A stretch of DNA of 64,000 bases from Thermoguttaceae bacterium (GTDB lineage Bacteria > Planctomycetota > Planctomycetia > Pirellulales > Thermoguttaceae): contig JAGBAA010000136.1 of assembly GCA_017939795.1 (NCBI GenBank), forward strand, positions 23,751 through 87,750. The letters run 5' to 3'. The position numbers and the translations under genes were made by a program. Of this stretch, positions 1-8,368 are shown in pieces. The notes beneath the pieces were generated by a model. That model had not been told where the DNA came from. It searched no databases and was given only the letters and a program-made list of their open reading frames with translations. Within the stretch, counting starts at the first letter, position 1. Each line of letters begins with the position of its first letter.

Positions 1-3
1 GAG

Positions 4-876
4 ATGGATCTGGAGTTCGTGTCGTGTCCGGAGATCGAAACTGCGGAAAAGGGGAGCGATGAGGAACGCATGATCCTTGATGAAATGCCTCAGAACGAGA
101 CTGTGCAGAGGAGGCCGAGGCTTCCGGGAAATCTGCCGTCCTATCTGGCGAGCCTTTATTCGGTGCCTCTTTTGACGTTTGCGCAGGAGCAGCACCTTTT
201 CCGGAAAATGAACTACCTGAAAATGCGGGCTGCGGTATTGCGGAAAACGCTGGATCCGGGCCGGCCTTCCGGGAAGCTGATGGAACAGATCGAGAATGAT
301 TTTGCGGACTCCAATGAGGTCAAGAATCAGCTCGTTTCCGCCAATCTGCGTCTCGTCGTTTCCATCGCAAAACGGCACGCCGGGAGCACGAACAATCTGT
401 TTGACCTGATCAGCGACGGCAATATGTCGCTCATCCGGGCGGTCGAAAAGTTCGACTATTCGCGGAAAAACCGGTTCAGTACGTACGCGAGCTGGGCCAT
501 CATGAAAAACTACACGCGGGCCATTTCTGACGAACAGCGCTACCATCGAAAGTTTGTTGCGCTGGAAAATGAAGCCAATGTGGAGCGCGAGGAAGAAGTT
601 TACGATCCGGTCGAATTTGAAAGAACGCAGACCCGCCAGCAGCGCAGGGTCGCGGAGGTCCTGAAGTGCCTGACGCCGCGCGAGCAGCAGATCATCATCC
701 GCCGTTTCGGACTGGACCGGAACTATCCGCCCATGACGCTCAAACAGGTCGGTGAAGAACTTGGCGTCACGAAAGAACGGATCCGTCAGATCGAGATCCT
801 GGCACTCAGCAAATTGCGTCAAATGAATCCCGTCATGCCGGAAGTCGAGCCGAAAGAATCCGTGCCGGCAGGGTGA
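4..876 (+). CDS. RNA polymerase sigma-70 family factor (probably 5' incomplete)
   Basis: This is a sigma-70 family factor that directs RNA polymerase core to promoters. Residues about 100-185 carry region 2, with NLRLVVSIAKRHAG, FDLISDGNMSLIRAVEKFDY and FSTYASWAIMKN for -10 recognition and melting. Residues about 222-275 carry region 4, with LTPREQQIIIRRFGLD and a helix-turn-helix ending VTKERIRQIE. Region 3 is short and divergent and region 1.1 is absent, which fits the planctomycete-specific RpoD-like group rather than the housekeeping factor. The motif PSYLASLYSVPLLTFAQEQ before region 2 is typical of that group. The reading frame is open upstream of the first ATG to the window edge, so the true start may lie outside the window. 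It converges with the DUF4261 gene across a strong hairpin. Confidence 0.9.
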   Translation: MDLEFVSCPEIETAEKGSDEERMILDEMPQNETVQRRPRLPGNLPSYLASLYSVPLLTFAQEQHLFRKMNYLKMRAAVLRKTLDPGRPSGKLMEQIENDFADSNEVKNQLVSANLRLVVSIAKRHAGSTNNLFDLISDGNMSLIRAVEKFDYSRKNRFSTYASWAIMKNYTRAISDEQRYHRKFVALENEANVEREEEVYDPVEFERTQTRQQRRVAEVLKCLTPREQQIIIRRFGLDRNYPPMTLKQVGEELGVTKERIRQIEILALSKLRQMNPVMPEVEPKESVPAG

Positions 877-927
877 ATTTTCCAAAGAAAGTCGGTTTTA
901 AAACGAATGAACGCACGTTTTCAAACA

Positions 928-983
928 CGGTCCCGAAGCCTTTCGCGGAATCTTTCGCGATGTATTTCGGGACCGGATCTTTT
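928..983. terminator. Hairpin between convergent genes
   Basis: A perfect 10-bp stem (CGGTCCCGAA at 928-937 with TTCGGGACCG at 966-975) encloses a second 5-bp stem (TCGCG 943-947 with CGCGA 956-960). It lies between the sigma factor gene and the convergent DUF4261 gene and is followed by a short T run on the + strand. A bidirectional terminator is inferred; the T tract is weak. Confidence 0.45.
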
Positions 984-989
984 GAAAAT

Positions 990-1820
990 TCAGAAATCGG
1001 AACGCGGTTTCTCCGAAATCTCGAACTGAACGTTCAGGACGTCCTCCAGACCGTCGCGCTGGATCTCCGGAGCGGAACGTGCGTAAGTGAGGGTGAACGA
1101 TTCTTTGTCCGACTGTCCGAATGTGTGCTCCATCTCCGTGTCGAGCGGTCCGTTCTCAAGCATGAGATGCGCGAGATTGAAGAGCCAGCGCAGAAGCCAC
1201 TGGGCATCGTGCCGTGAGTGGGAGACTTCCAGTTCTGCGAGCGCAAAAGCCTTCATGCCCCAGGTGCCGATGGAGAGGGTGAGGTCGGAATTCAGGATAA
1301 GACGGAACTCGACCCAGAGTTCCACCGGGATGGTCTGACGGTTGATGCCGACGGCGTGTTCCATGAAAGAAAGCGGCTCGTGAAGCATTCCGGAACAGTT
1401 CCAGTAGACCGCGAATGCCGGCGTATTTTTCAGGATCGCGACGGTCAGGCAGGTCAAAAGAAGGGCTGTGTCGAGCGGTTCGAGACCATCTTCATCCGGA
1501 AGAACTGCCGCAAGAAGCTGGCGATTTGCTTTGGGAACTTCCATGGCGGCATCGACCCAGTGCCAGGCACGCGAGCAGGCTTTTTTCAACTCGGAGAATG
1601 GTACGGAAGCGGCTTCCGGATCGGCCTGCACTTCCGTCAGCGTCACCGCAAGGAGTGCGGAGTGCATTCGGAAAACGTAGTGGTTTGCTTCCTGCGAGAC
1701 CGGCTCAAACTGGAGCGTTTCGTATCCGGGGATCTTTTTGAGCGACGCCTGGACTGCTTCCATTGGCGGGAGCTGATCCGCATTGGTCAAGATAGTTGCG
1801 AGCCATGGTTTTTGAGTCAT
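990..1820 (-). CDS. DUF4261 domain-containing protein
   Basis: This 276-residue protein resembles the DUF4261 family, whose function is unknown. It has no signal peptide or membrane segment, so it should be cytoplasmic. Visible features are the N-terminal MTQKPWLATILTN, a central alpha-helical stretch around ACSRAWHWVDAAMEV and an FAVYWNCSGML segment typical of this family. Its ATG overlaps the stop codon of the upstream acyltransferase gene (ATGA), so the two are very likely co-transcribed and translationally coupled. Several ORFs on the opposite strand across this gene are coding shadows. Family assignment is from recalled sequence character and is moderately sure. Confidence 0.7.
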   Translation of the reverse strand: MTQKPWLATILTNADQLPPMEAVQASLKKIPGYETLQFEPVSQEANHYVFRMHSALLAVTLTEVQADPEAASVPFSELKKACSRAWHWVDAAMEVPKANRQLLAAVLPDEDGLEPLDTALLLTCLTVAILKNTPAFAVYWNCSGMLHEPLSFMEHAVGINRQTIPVELWVEFRLILNSDLTLSIGTWGMKAFALAELEVSHSRHDAQWLLRWLFNLAHLMLENGPLDTEMEHTFGQSDKESFTLTYARSAPEIQRDGLEDVLNVQFEISEKPRSDF

Positions 1821-2506
1821 TCGGCAGTTCCTTTCGTTTCCCTTTCCGCCGTACTTTCATTGGCTGAAACCTGACTTGGAAGCGGCTGGATCTTGTCTGT
1901 CTCGCCGAGCATTTCAGCGATCTGGTTCTTCAGATGGACCAGAAGATCTTCCTCCGACATCGCCTGGATCTCTTCCGTGGAGAGTACATTTCCGTACGTC
2001 ACGGTGATTTTGTGCGGATGCGGCAGTTTTGCATGACGCGGCCACGCATCGTAAGCTCCCTGAATGACGCACGGAAGGATCGGTGCTTTGCTTTTTCGGG
2101 CGACGGCGATGATCCCTTTCTGGAATTCTCCCAGATTTCCGTCTTCGGAACGGGTCCCTTCCGGGAAGATCAGGACAGCCTGTTCCTGCTTCAGACGCTT
2201 CAGCGTTTCCTTGATCCCCTGGATCGGATTTTTCGTCTGCGAGACCGGATACGCATTCAGATGGCGGATATGCCAGCCGAAAAGTCCCTTGAAAAGTGTG
2301 TCGCGCGCCATGTAGTGGCACGGTCTTCCTGTACCGATCCCAATAAGCGGCGGGTCAAGGAAACTCTGATGGTTGGCGATCACGACGACCTTGCCCTCTT
2401 TCGGGACGCGCTCGGAATGGACGTAGCGTAAACCAAAAAATATTCGGCTTAATGTGTAGGTGATGATGACCCACATCTGATAATAAAATCGATCGAACAG
2501 GCTCAT
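1817..2506 (-). CDS. plsC: 1-acyl-sn-glycerol-3-phosphate acyltransferase (PlsC family)
   Basis: This lysophospholipid acyltransferase should transfer an acyl chain to lysophosphatidic acid at the cytoplasmic membrane to make phosphatidic acid. The catalytic HX4D motif is NHQSFLD at about residues 43-49, and the acceptor-binding motif FPEGTRSEDG is at about 117. A hydrophobic N-terminal segment (MWVIITYTLSRIFFGL) suits membrane association. The start is taken at ATG 2506 (MSLFDRF); the frame can be extended to a TTG at 2548, but neither has a clear ribosome site. It lies between cmk and the DUF4261 gene, and its stop overlaps the start of the latter. cmk-plsC adjacency is common in bacteria. 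Confidence 0.9.
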   Translation of the reverse strand: MSLFDRFYYQMWVIITYTLSRIFFGLRYVHSERVPKEGKVVVIANHQSFLDPPLIGIGTGRPCHYMARDTLFKGLFGWHIRHLNAYPVSQTKNPIQGIKETLKRLKQEQAVLIFPEGTRSEDGNLGEFQKGIIAVARKSKAPILPCVIQGAYDAWPRHAKLPHPHKITVTYGNVLSTEEIQAMSEEDLLVHLKNQIAEMLGETDKIQPLPSQVSANESTAERETKGTAE

Positions 2507-2583
2507 ACGGTAATTTGGAATTAAGGGTGAATGAAAATAAATCGGCAAGAAACACGCTCGCTGCGTTTTGCTGTCCAGCTGGT

Positions 2584-3246
2584 TCAGCCGGGATTGGTTC
2601 TACTGTGCTTTTCCACCGTTTCGATGATTTTTTCGACGACTTCTTCGACCGTCAGACCATCCGAAAGGATGCGGACGGCATCCGGTGCGGGTTTCAGAGG
2701 CGCGATCGGGCGCGTGGAGTCCTCGAAGTCCCGGCGTTCGATCCCGGCGAGGATCTCGTTGTAGTCTGCCGGTTCGCCAAGAGCTTTTTTCTGCTCAAAA
2801 CGGCGGCGTGCACGTTCCTGCGGCGTCGCGTCCAGGTAGATCTTGCACTCCGCATCCGGGAAGGCGACCGTTCCCTGATCGCGCCCTTCCGTGATGCAGT
2901 TTTTGCTTCGTGCATACTCCCGCTGCATTTTGGTAAGGAGTTCCCGGATCTCCGGATTGCCGGCGGAGTAGCGCGTGACTTCCGTAACGCGGAGCGTTTC
3001 GACTTCCGTCGAGACTTCTTCGCCGTCGAGGAAGATCCGCGGACCGTCCATTTTCAGGGAGATCGTTTTGGCGATCCGGACCAGTTCTTCCGGGGCATCC
3101 CAGTTGACATTTTGGCGCAGGCCCGCGAGAGCAACTGCACGGTACATCAGGCCGGTTCGGAGGTACTCAAAACCAAGCTTTTCTGAGAGCCTGCGTGCTA
3201 TCGTGCTTTTTCCGGAGCCTGCCGGACCGTCTATCGTGATGATCAT
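2584..3246 (-). CDS. cmk: Cytidylate kinase
   Basis: Cmk phosphorylates CMP and dCMP with ATP to give the diphosphates for nucleic acid and phospholipid precursor supply. The 220-residue length is normal. The P-loop GPAGSGKST is at residues 7-15, followed by the CMP-binding YLRTGLMYRAVA segment. EGRDQGTVAFPDAECKIYLDA and the RARRRFEQ lid are also seen, both diagnostic of bacterial Cmk. It is the first gene of a compact minus-strand set with plsC and the DUF4261 gene. The 124 bp upstream, before the GlmU-like gene, hold no recognisable element. Confidence 0.97.
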   Translation of the reverse strand: MIITIDGPAGSGKSTIARRLSEKLGFEYLRTGLMYRAVALAGLRQNVNWDAPEELVRIAKTISLKMDGPRIFLDGEEVSTEVETLRVTEVTRYSAGNPEIRELLTKMQREYARSKNCITEGRDQGTVAFPDAECKIYLDATPQERARRRFEQKKALGEPADYNEILAGIERRDFEDSTRPIAPLKPAPDAVRILSDGLTVEEVVEKIIETVEKHSRTNPG

Positions 3247-3370
3247 GTCTTAAATTCGCAAAAAAATCTGAAAAGGTTGAGTGGATGAATGGGAAAACGG
3301 GTGAATGGCGAATGGAACGGAATAGGGGACCGAAACTGTTTTGAAAATGAAAGGACGTCCGTTTCGGGAG

Positions 3371-4717
3371 TTAGAGGGAAAGCGGTTCATTTTCCATCTG
3401 GCGTTCTCCCGTGGAAAGAGAGAACATTTGGTGGAGAAGATCGACGTGGACTTTCTCCTGGCGAACATTTCGACGCTCAAACATTCTCTGCTGCGTGCTG
3501 ATCATGACCTCCACCGGCAATTCCGTGCACTGTCCGAAGGAACGTGCGTAGTTCACGAAACAGGGGACGTTCCGCGTAACGAAACCATAGACCATGCTGC
3601 AGCTCCCGATCGTTTTTCCGGTAAAGATGCTCGTGTTGATGGCGGTTTTGGAATAGTCGCCGATGATGCATCCGAGGAACTGCATGGTCGTCGCGACCCG
3701 GCCCGATTTGTACTGCATGGAAACGCTTCCGTACGTGTTTTTCAGGTCGCTGTTGCACGTGCCTGCCCCAAGGTTGATCCAGCTTCCAAGATAAGAGTGT
3801 CCGAGGAAACCATGGTGCTGTTTGTTCGTGTACGGTTCGATCGTTGAGGATTCTACTTCGCCGCCGACTTTCGTTGTGTGTGCCAGTCCCACAAAATCTT
3901 TCAGTGCGGAGTGTTCGATGACTTTGGAATGCGGTCCGACGTAAACCGGGCCTTTCAGATAGCAGAACGGACCAATGCTTGCGCCTTCATCCACGAGAAT
4001 GGGGCCGTTTGTCGTGTCGGTCACGAGGTAGTCGCCGAACCGGACGTTTTGTCCGACGAATACTCCGTCCCGGATCTCCGTCCATTTTCCGTTGGTCCAT
4101 CGTGTACCGTTTTGTCCAGTCTGTGAGGGGACCGTGTGCTGAATGCGGTACTCCAGATTGGAGTTGAAGATCTCCACGTGGCTTCGGACGACATCGTGCG
4201 GATAGTCGAAAAGTTCCAGCGGATGCTCAAAACACTGGGGAAGATCCCGCGCAAGTGCCGCAAAATCGATCGGCAGGACGGCCGTGGGATGGAGCGTTTC
4301 CGGAAGTGCTTTCAGGACATTCAGAAGCCGTTCCGCAGGAATGCAGGCACACGCAAGGTCCGTTTGCCATGGAAACGCACAGTGCTCGTTTTTCCGAATG
4401 CATTCACGGAAAAAAGGGAGAAGCTGGATACTTGGGACCATTCTGGCGTTCAGCAGCAGAATATTTTCGTTCGGTGCGCAATTCTCAAGTTCGGCCAGGA
4501 CCGCCTGATGCCCAAAGAAGAACCCAGGTTCGGAGTAATCGTACCGGGAGATCCCCTCCAGGTACGGTCGGCATAGAAACCCGACGGCGGAACTGGGGAT
4601 CTGAAGGACGACGTCGATCATTCGCAGAGACCCGCACGTAATGGCGAACGCTCCGCGCCCAATGGTGATTGGGTAAAGGTTCCAAACCGGCTGGTCTTCA
4701 AAAACGATGACTTTCAT
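3371..4717 (-). CDS. GlmU-like sugar nucleotidyltransferase/acetyltransferase (single-chain, atypical)
   Basis: This protein resembles the alternative bacterial GlmU-like family (UDP-GlcNAc diphosphorylase/glucosamine-1-phosphate acetyltransferase type), which would feed peptidoglycan and envelope sugar synthesis. The N-terminal half starts MKVIVFEDQPVWNLYPIT and lacks the classic GxGTRM pyrophosphorylase loop, having IGRGAFAITCGSLRM instead. The C-terminal half is a left-handed beta-helix, with hexapeptides such as IGPFCYLKGPVYVGP and an HHGFLGHSYLGSWINLGAGT segment. The chosen start, ATG 4717, matches the conserved N-terminus; the frame also extends to an ATG at 4831, giving 38 extra residues of unlikely composition. 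Substrate specificity cannot be read from the sequence. Confidence 0.8.
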   Translation of the reverse strand: MKVIVFEDQPVWNLYPITIGRGAFAITCGSLRMIDVVLQIPSSAVGFLCRPYLEGISRYDYSEPGFFFGHQAVLAELENCAPNENILLLNARMVPSIQLLPFFRECIRKNEHCAFPWQTDLACACIPAERLLNVLKALPETLHPTAVLPIDFAALARDLPQCFEHPLELFDYPHDVVRSHVEIFNSNLEYRIQHTVPSQTGQNGTRWTNGKWTEIRDGVFVGQNVRFGDYLVTDTTNGPILVDEGASIGPFCYLKGPVYVGPHSKVIEHSALKDFVGLAHTTKVGGEVESSTIEPYTNKQHHGFLGHSYLGSWINLGAGTCNSDLKNTYGSVSMQYKSGRVATTMQFLGCIIGDYSKTAINTSIFTGKTIGSCSMVYGFVTRNVPCFVNYARSFGQCTELPVEVMISTQQRMFERRNVRQEKVHVDLLHQMFSLSTGERQMENEPLSL

Positions 4718-5087
4718 GAGCGTGACGGCGTTAAAGGAAAACGATTTCCGGCGCGTGTCGGACGGCACGGCGGGTCTTTGAAACGACGGAAATAAAATTT
4801 TTGGTGTGCGGAATTTGGATAAAATCCGCATTTCGCGGGAATTGTAGCAAAAAATTCAAATTCGCGCAATGTGTTTTCCGTTTTTTTCGGTCGTTTCGGT
4901 AAAATTTTTATGGTATTTTTTATTTTTATGAGAAAAATCGCCTCCCCCCGGTAGCCAAAAACCGCAACCTGTGCTAGAATAAGATTCGGAAAAGTCTTTT
5001 TTCTTTTGGGGAAAGAGACTGGTTTGAAATTTTTAGAGAAATTTAAAGGGGACCGGTCTGGTTCCGTGATGCCTGGGGAGTTTCATT
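4718..5087. other. Intergenic, divergent promoter region
   Basis: This 370-bp AT-rich gap separates the divergent GlmU-like gene and the small membrane protein gene. A TAGAAT -10-like hexamer at 4975-4980 could serve the + strand gene, but no convincing -35 box was found. A purine-rich GGGGAG at about 5075-5080 lies seven bases before the small gene's ATG. Nothing else was recognised. Confidence 0.35.
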
Positions 5088-5267
5088 ATGTCCAAGATCC
5101 TCTGCCTTTTTTCACTGGCGCTTTCGTTGATCCTTGCGGTCGTTTTTATTTTGGACCTGAGTATGGGGATCCCGTTCAAGCAGGGAAGCATCATGATGGA
5201 CGTCATTTTTCTGGCCGCGGCACTCGTCGTGGCGGTTCAGAGCTGGCTGACGTTCCGGGAACAGTAA
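5088..5267 (+). CDS. Small two-helix membrane protein, 59 residues
   Basis: This short gene encodes a 59-residue hydrophobic protein beginning MSKILCLFSLALSLIL and ending SWLTFREQ. Two predicted membrane helices lie at about residues 4-24 and 38-54, joined by a loop DLSMGIPFKQGSIMMD. A GGGGAG Shine-Dalgarno site sits seven bases before the ATG, and an excellent hairpin-T terminator follows 20 bp after the stop, so the short frame is well framed as a gene. Proteins of this length with the LDL..GIPF loop and a C-terminal W.TFRE appear, from memory, in other planctomycetes; the function is unknown. A longer overlapping frame (5006-5470) runs through the terminator and is rejected. Confidence 0.75.
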   Translation: MSKILCLFSLALSLILAVVFILDLSMGIPFKQGSIMMDVIFLAAALVVAVQSWLTFREQ

Positions 5268-5286
5268 ATTGGGGATTTCGAAAAAA

Positions 5287-5310
5287 CGGCGGCATTTTTA
5301 TGCCGCTTTT
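5287..5310. terminator. Rho-independent terminator, bidirectional
   Basis: A 7-bp perfect stem (GCGGCAT 5289-5295 with ATGCCGC 5300-5306) and TTTT loop is followed by TTTT on + and by a long T run on - (the A tract at 5281-5286). It serves both the small membrane protein gene and the convergent squalene-cyclase-fold gene. Confidence 0.8.
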
Positions 5311-5408
5311 CCTGTTTGTTTTGTGGAATGCCGGAAATTTCTCCTCTTTTTCGCCTCGTTCTCGGTTCCTGAAAGGGGATCAATGCTCCGAAAATACCGG
5401 CATTCTGT

Positions 5409-7202
5409 TTAATTTGCGGTTTTTTCCTGGTAGATCGGCAGATAGCGATAGTAGACCTCCAGGATCATGACCGCCAGTGCCGTCGTATAAAGTCTGCCGC
5501 CGATCTGATTGTTCGTCTTTTCCGGCTCCGTGAAAAACCAGCTTCCTTCATCTTTCCCGGACTGCATTTGTGTGAGGATGAGATAGTCGCGCATCTCCTG
5601 GTTCCAGGTCGTCCACCGCTCGCCGCCGTAGTGTCTCAACAGGAGCGTCGCATAGTAATCGTAGTAGAGATCCGATTCATCGCATCCCCATTCCGAGATC
5701 AGCTGGGTACCGGCATCAAGGAATTTCGCATTTTTCGGCGTTCCAGAGAAAACACGCGCCACGAGTCCCATGGCGGTCGTTGAGGGGATCGGTGCTTTGC
5801 CCGGCTGGTAGGAGTACTGTGCTTTTTCATCCCGGGCGATGGAGTCCATGAAGAGATCCATCTTCACGATCGCGCTTGACGGAATTTCGAAACCGGCCAT
5901 CTGCGCACTCTTCAGTGCCATGACGACCCAGGCCGTCACGGAGACATCTCCCGCTTCGTGAGGCTGGTAGCGCCAACCGCCGCCGTTGGGATCCTGCGCA
6001 TGAAGGAGCCAAAGGATCCCGCCTTTTGCGAGCTGGTGAAGGTTCGGGTCTTTTTTCGTTTCGATCGCGCATGCCTCGCACAGAGCCAGCGTCGCCAGAA
6101 TGTGGCCGTACATTCCGCGGCTGTCCGGGGAATCGCGAAAATCGTATCCCGGCTGATCCTTTCGGCTCTTGGCCTGAGTGGAAAGAAAGTAGATCCCTTC
6201 TTGAACGGCCTGTCGGTACTGGCCTTCCTCTCGTGTGTTTCCATGGCCCATGAGGGCAAGGAGCGCAAGTGCTGTCGCTGCGGTACGGGAAGTCGCTTCT
6301 CCGGAATTGGGCGTGCCGAACCGGGAAAGGTCAAAACTCCAGCTGCCGAAGTACCGTTTCTTCGGATCAAACTGCTGATGTCTCGCGATCCAGGCAAGTC
6401 CGCGTTCTACTGCACGTTCGCTCTGGTCGTTTCCTCCCGCAGATTCCAGCATCTTCCTTCGGGCTGCCGCGTCGGTGCGGGGACCGATCCCGCCGCCGGT
6501 CGGGAAGGAACGGCCTCCTCCCATGGGAGTCCAGCTTTCCTGTTCACCGGTGCGGGTCGGCGTCGGGCTCCATTCGTCAGCGGGGGATTCTTTCCCGGTC
6601 TCATTTGGGTCTGCAGGAGATGCATCCGTCAGGTCAAGCGACTCAAGAGCTTCTTCCGCCGCTTTTTCTGCGTCTGAAATTTCCGTCTCCAGCTCCGTTT
6701 CCGAGGCGTTTTCCTCCGGTTCTTCGGTTTCCATTACGTCTTCCGGAAGGATCTCCTCCTCGGCCGTTTCTCCGGTTTCTTCCTCTGTTTCGATCAGGAC
6801 GGCAGCCTCCATGTCTTCGATCTCATCCCACGTCTCGGCATCTTCTTCCCATTCCGTGAACTCCATCTGGATGCGCAGAGCCGTACCTGTTCCCTGCGGG
6901 ATCGCGGAACTCCAGAGAAGGAGAACGATCAGCAGAAGGAGGTGGAAGATCAGACTGGAAAGAAAGCTGACGGAACTCTCAAACAGCTCACGCGTTGAAC
7001 TTTTGCCGTTCTCCAGGTCCCAGAGGGTATTCTCCTCCAGGGATCCCCAAATCGAACTGTCTGAAAGCGGACTTTCTGCGTCAGGGGATCCTGTCCCCGA
7101 AACTTCCGGTTCCCAATCGTTTTTCAGACCAAAATCTTCCGGCTTCACTGCGTTTCTGTCTCCTGCGTGAATCTGTTTTTCATCCTGTTCAGGCAAAATC
7201 AT
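5409..7202 (-). CDS. Membrane-anchored protein with prenyltransferase/squalene-cyclase-like repeats
   Basis: This 597-residue protein has one membrane helix at about residues 80-99 (SLIFHLLLLIVLLLW). A strongly acidic Glu-rich linker follows at about 113-200, then a C-terminal alpha/alpha-toroid domain with repeats like those of prenyltransferases and squalene cyclases (AVERGLAWIARHQ, GILWLLHAQDPNGGGWRY, QSGKDEGSWFF). No squalene-cyclase DXDD acid motif is obvious, so a binding or structural role is as likely as catalysis. Such proteins are common in planctomycetes and their role is unknown. The gene stands alone between the bidirectional terminator and the FAH-family gene. Confidence 0.8.
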   Translation of the reverse strand: MILPEQDEKQIHAGDRNAVKPEDFGLKNDWEPEVSGTGSPDAESPLSDSSIWGSLEENTLWDLENGKSSTRELFESSVSFLSSLIFHLLLLIVLLLWSSAIPQGTGTALRIQMEFTEWEEDAETWDEIEDMEAAVLIETEEETGETAEEEILPEDVMETEEPEENASETELETEISDAEKAAEEALESLDLTDASPADPNETGKESPADEWSPTPTRTGEQESWTPMGGGRSFPTGGGIGPRTDAAARRKMLESAGGNDQSERAVERGLAWIARHQQFDPKKRYFGSWSFDLSRFGTPNSGEATSRTAATALALLALMGHGNTREEGQYRQAVQEGIYFLSTQAKSRKDQPGYDFRDSPDSRGMYGHILATLALCEACAIETKKDPNLHQLAKGGILWLLHAQDPNGGGWRYQPHEAGDVSVTAWVVMALKSAQMAGFEIPSSAIVKMDLFMDSIARDEKAQYSYQPGKAPIPSTTAMGLVARVFSGTPKNAKFLDAGTQLISEWGCDESDLYYDYYATLLLRHYGGERWTTWNQEMRDYLILTQMQSGKDEGSWFFTEPEKTNNQIGGRLYTTALAVMILEVYYRYLPIYQEKTAN

Positions 7203-7375
7203 CCGATTTTTTCGGAGTATTTCATTTCACGGAACGTTTCCGAAAATACTGTGGAGGAGAGTTTAGCAGAATTTTTGTCTTTTGTACAGTCCAGAGTGGA
7301 AATTTTTTTCAGAAACCCCGCAGAAAACCGGACTTTTTGGTACTGCGGGGGGATGGAATAGCGAAGACTTCTGGG

Positions 7376-8230
7376 TTAACGGAACTCATTGCGCAGGACA
7401 CCGATTTTTTCGATCTCGACTTCGCAGACGTCGCCGGACTTCAAAAAGACCTGAGGATCGCGGCCCATTCCGACTCCCGGAGGCGTACCGGTGAAGATCA
7501 GGTCGCCCGGCAGGAGCGTGCAGACCTGCGAGATCCAGTGGATCAGGAACGGGACGCTGAAGATGAATCGGCTCGTGCTGGAATCCTGCATGATTTGGCC
7601 ATTGAGGCGCATCTGGATCTTGAGTGTGTGTGGATCCGGGATCTCATCCGGCGTCACGATCCATGGACCGATCGGCGCGAAACCATCGAAAGTTTTTCCG
7701 AGAAACCACTGCCTCGCGGGGGGACGCATCTGCCAGTCGCGTGCCGAGACGTCATTTCCGCAGCAGTAGCCCGCGACGTATTCCATTGCGCAGTCCGGGG
7801 AAATATCCCGCCCTTTCCTGCCGATGACGATGACCAGTTCCGCTTCGTAGTCGATCTTGTCCGAGACGGCAGGGATCGGCACGACGGCACCGTTTTGGCT
7901 CAGTGCGGTCGGGAATTTGTTGAAGATGACCGGATGGTCCGGAACAGAATCTCCGGTTTCCGCGGCATGATCGGCATAGTTCAGACCGACGCAGGCGATC
8001 TTCTGCGGATCCGGGACCGGCGGAAGGAGTTCTGCATCTTCCATCGCGGCGACACAGGGCGGACGCCGTGCCGTGAGGGTGTCCTCAACGAACTTTTTCG
8101 CCTTTGCCAGCCAGTTTTCCTGTTCAAAAAGTTCCTTGACGGAGCAGTCAAAAACAACGAGCTTCTTTCCATCCTCCACGACCGCAGCTGCACGCGGTCC
8201 TTTGGAAGTCATGCATGATGTGAGTTTCAT
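7376..8230 (-). CDS. Fumarylacetoacetate hydrolase (FAH) family protein
   Basis: This FAH-superfamily enzyme should cleave or tautomerise an acylpyruvate-like or beta-keto acid substrate in aromatic or sugar acid catabolism. The fold is recognised from GLNYADHAAETG, PVIFNKFPTAL, the metal-binding IDYEAELVIVIGRKGRD (about residues 122-137), NDVSARDWQ and GDLIFTGTPPGVGMG. At 284 residues it matches bacterial ureidoglycolate lyase/acylpyruvase-type members. The ATG at 8230 follows AAGGAG nine bases upstream. It lies downstream of dnaE with a 138-bp gap. The exact substrate cannot be inferred. Confidence 0.9.
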   Translation of the reverse strand: MKLTSCMTSKGPRAAAVVEDGKKLVVFDCSVKELFEQENWLAKAKKFVEDTLTARRPPCVAAMEDAELLPPVPDPQKIACVGLNYADHAAETGDSVPDHPVIFNKFPTALSQNGAVVPIPAVSDKIDYEAELVIVIGRKGRDISPDCAMEYVAGYCCGNDVSARDWQMRPPARQWFLGKTFDGFAPIGPWIVTPDEIPDPHTLKIQMRLNGQIMQDSSTSRFIFSVPFLIHWISQVCTLLPGDLIFTGTPPGVGMGRDPQVFLKSGDVCEVEIEKIGVLRNEFR

Positions 8231-8368
8231 TGGGGAATCTCCTTTTCCAGGGGATCAATGGGATTTTTTTGAAAAGGTATGGACATGCCGACCATTTGTT
8301 TCGAAAATATTCGATTTGGAAACCTCAGGTTTTGGACGCCGCGGGCTGCTGAATCACTCGATGGAAAA

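Noticed and set aside
873..1217. Open frame on + strand after the sigma factor
   Set aside because: It runs through the convergent-gene hairpin and lies antisense to the DUF4261 gene; the composition is not protein-like.
5006..5470. 154-codon + strand frame
   Set aside because: It covers the small membrane protein gene in another frame, crosses a strong terminator and overlaps the 3' end of the convergent gene.
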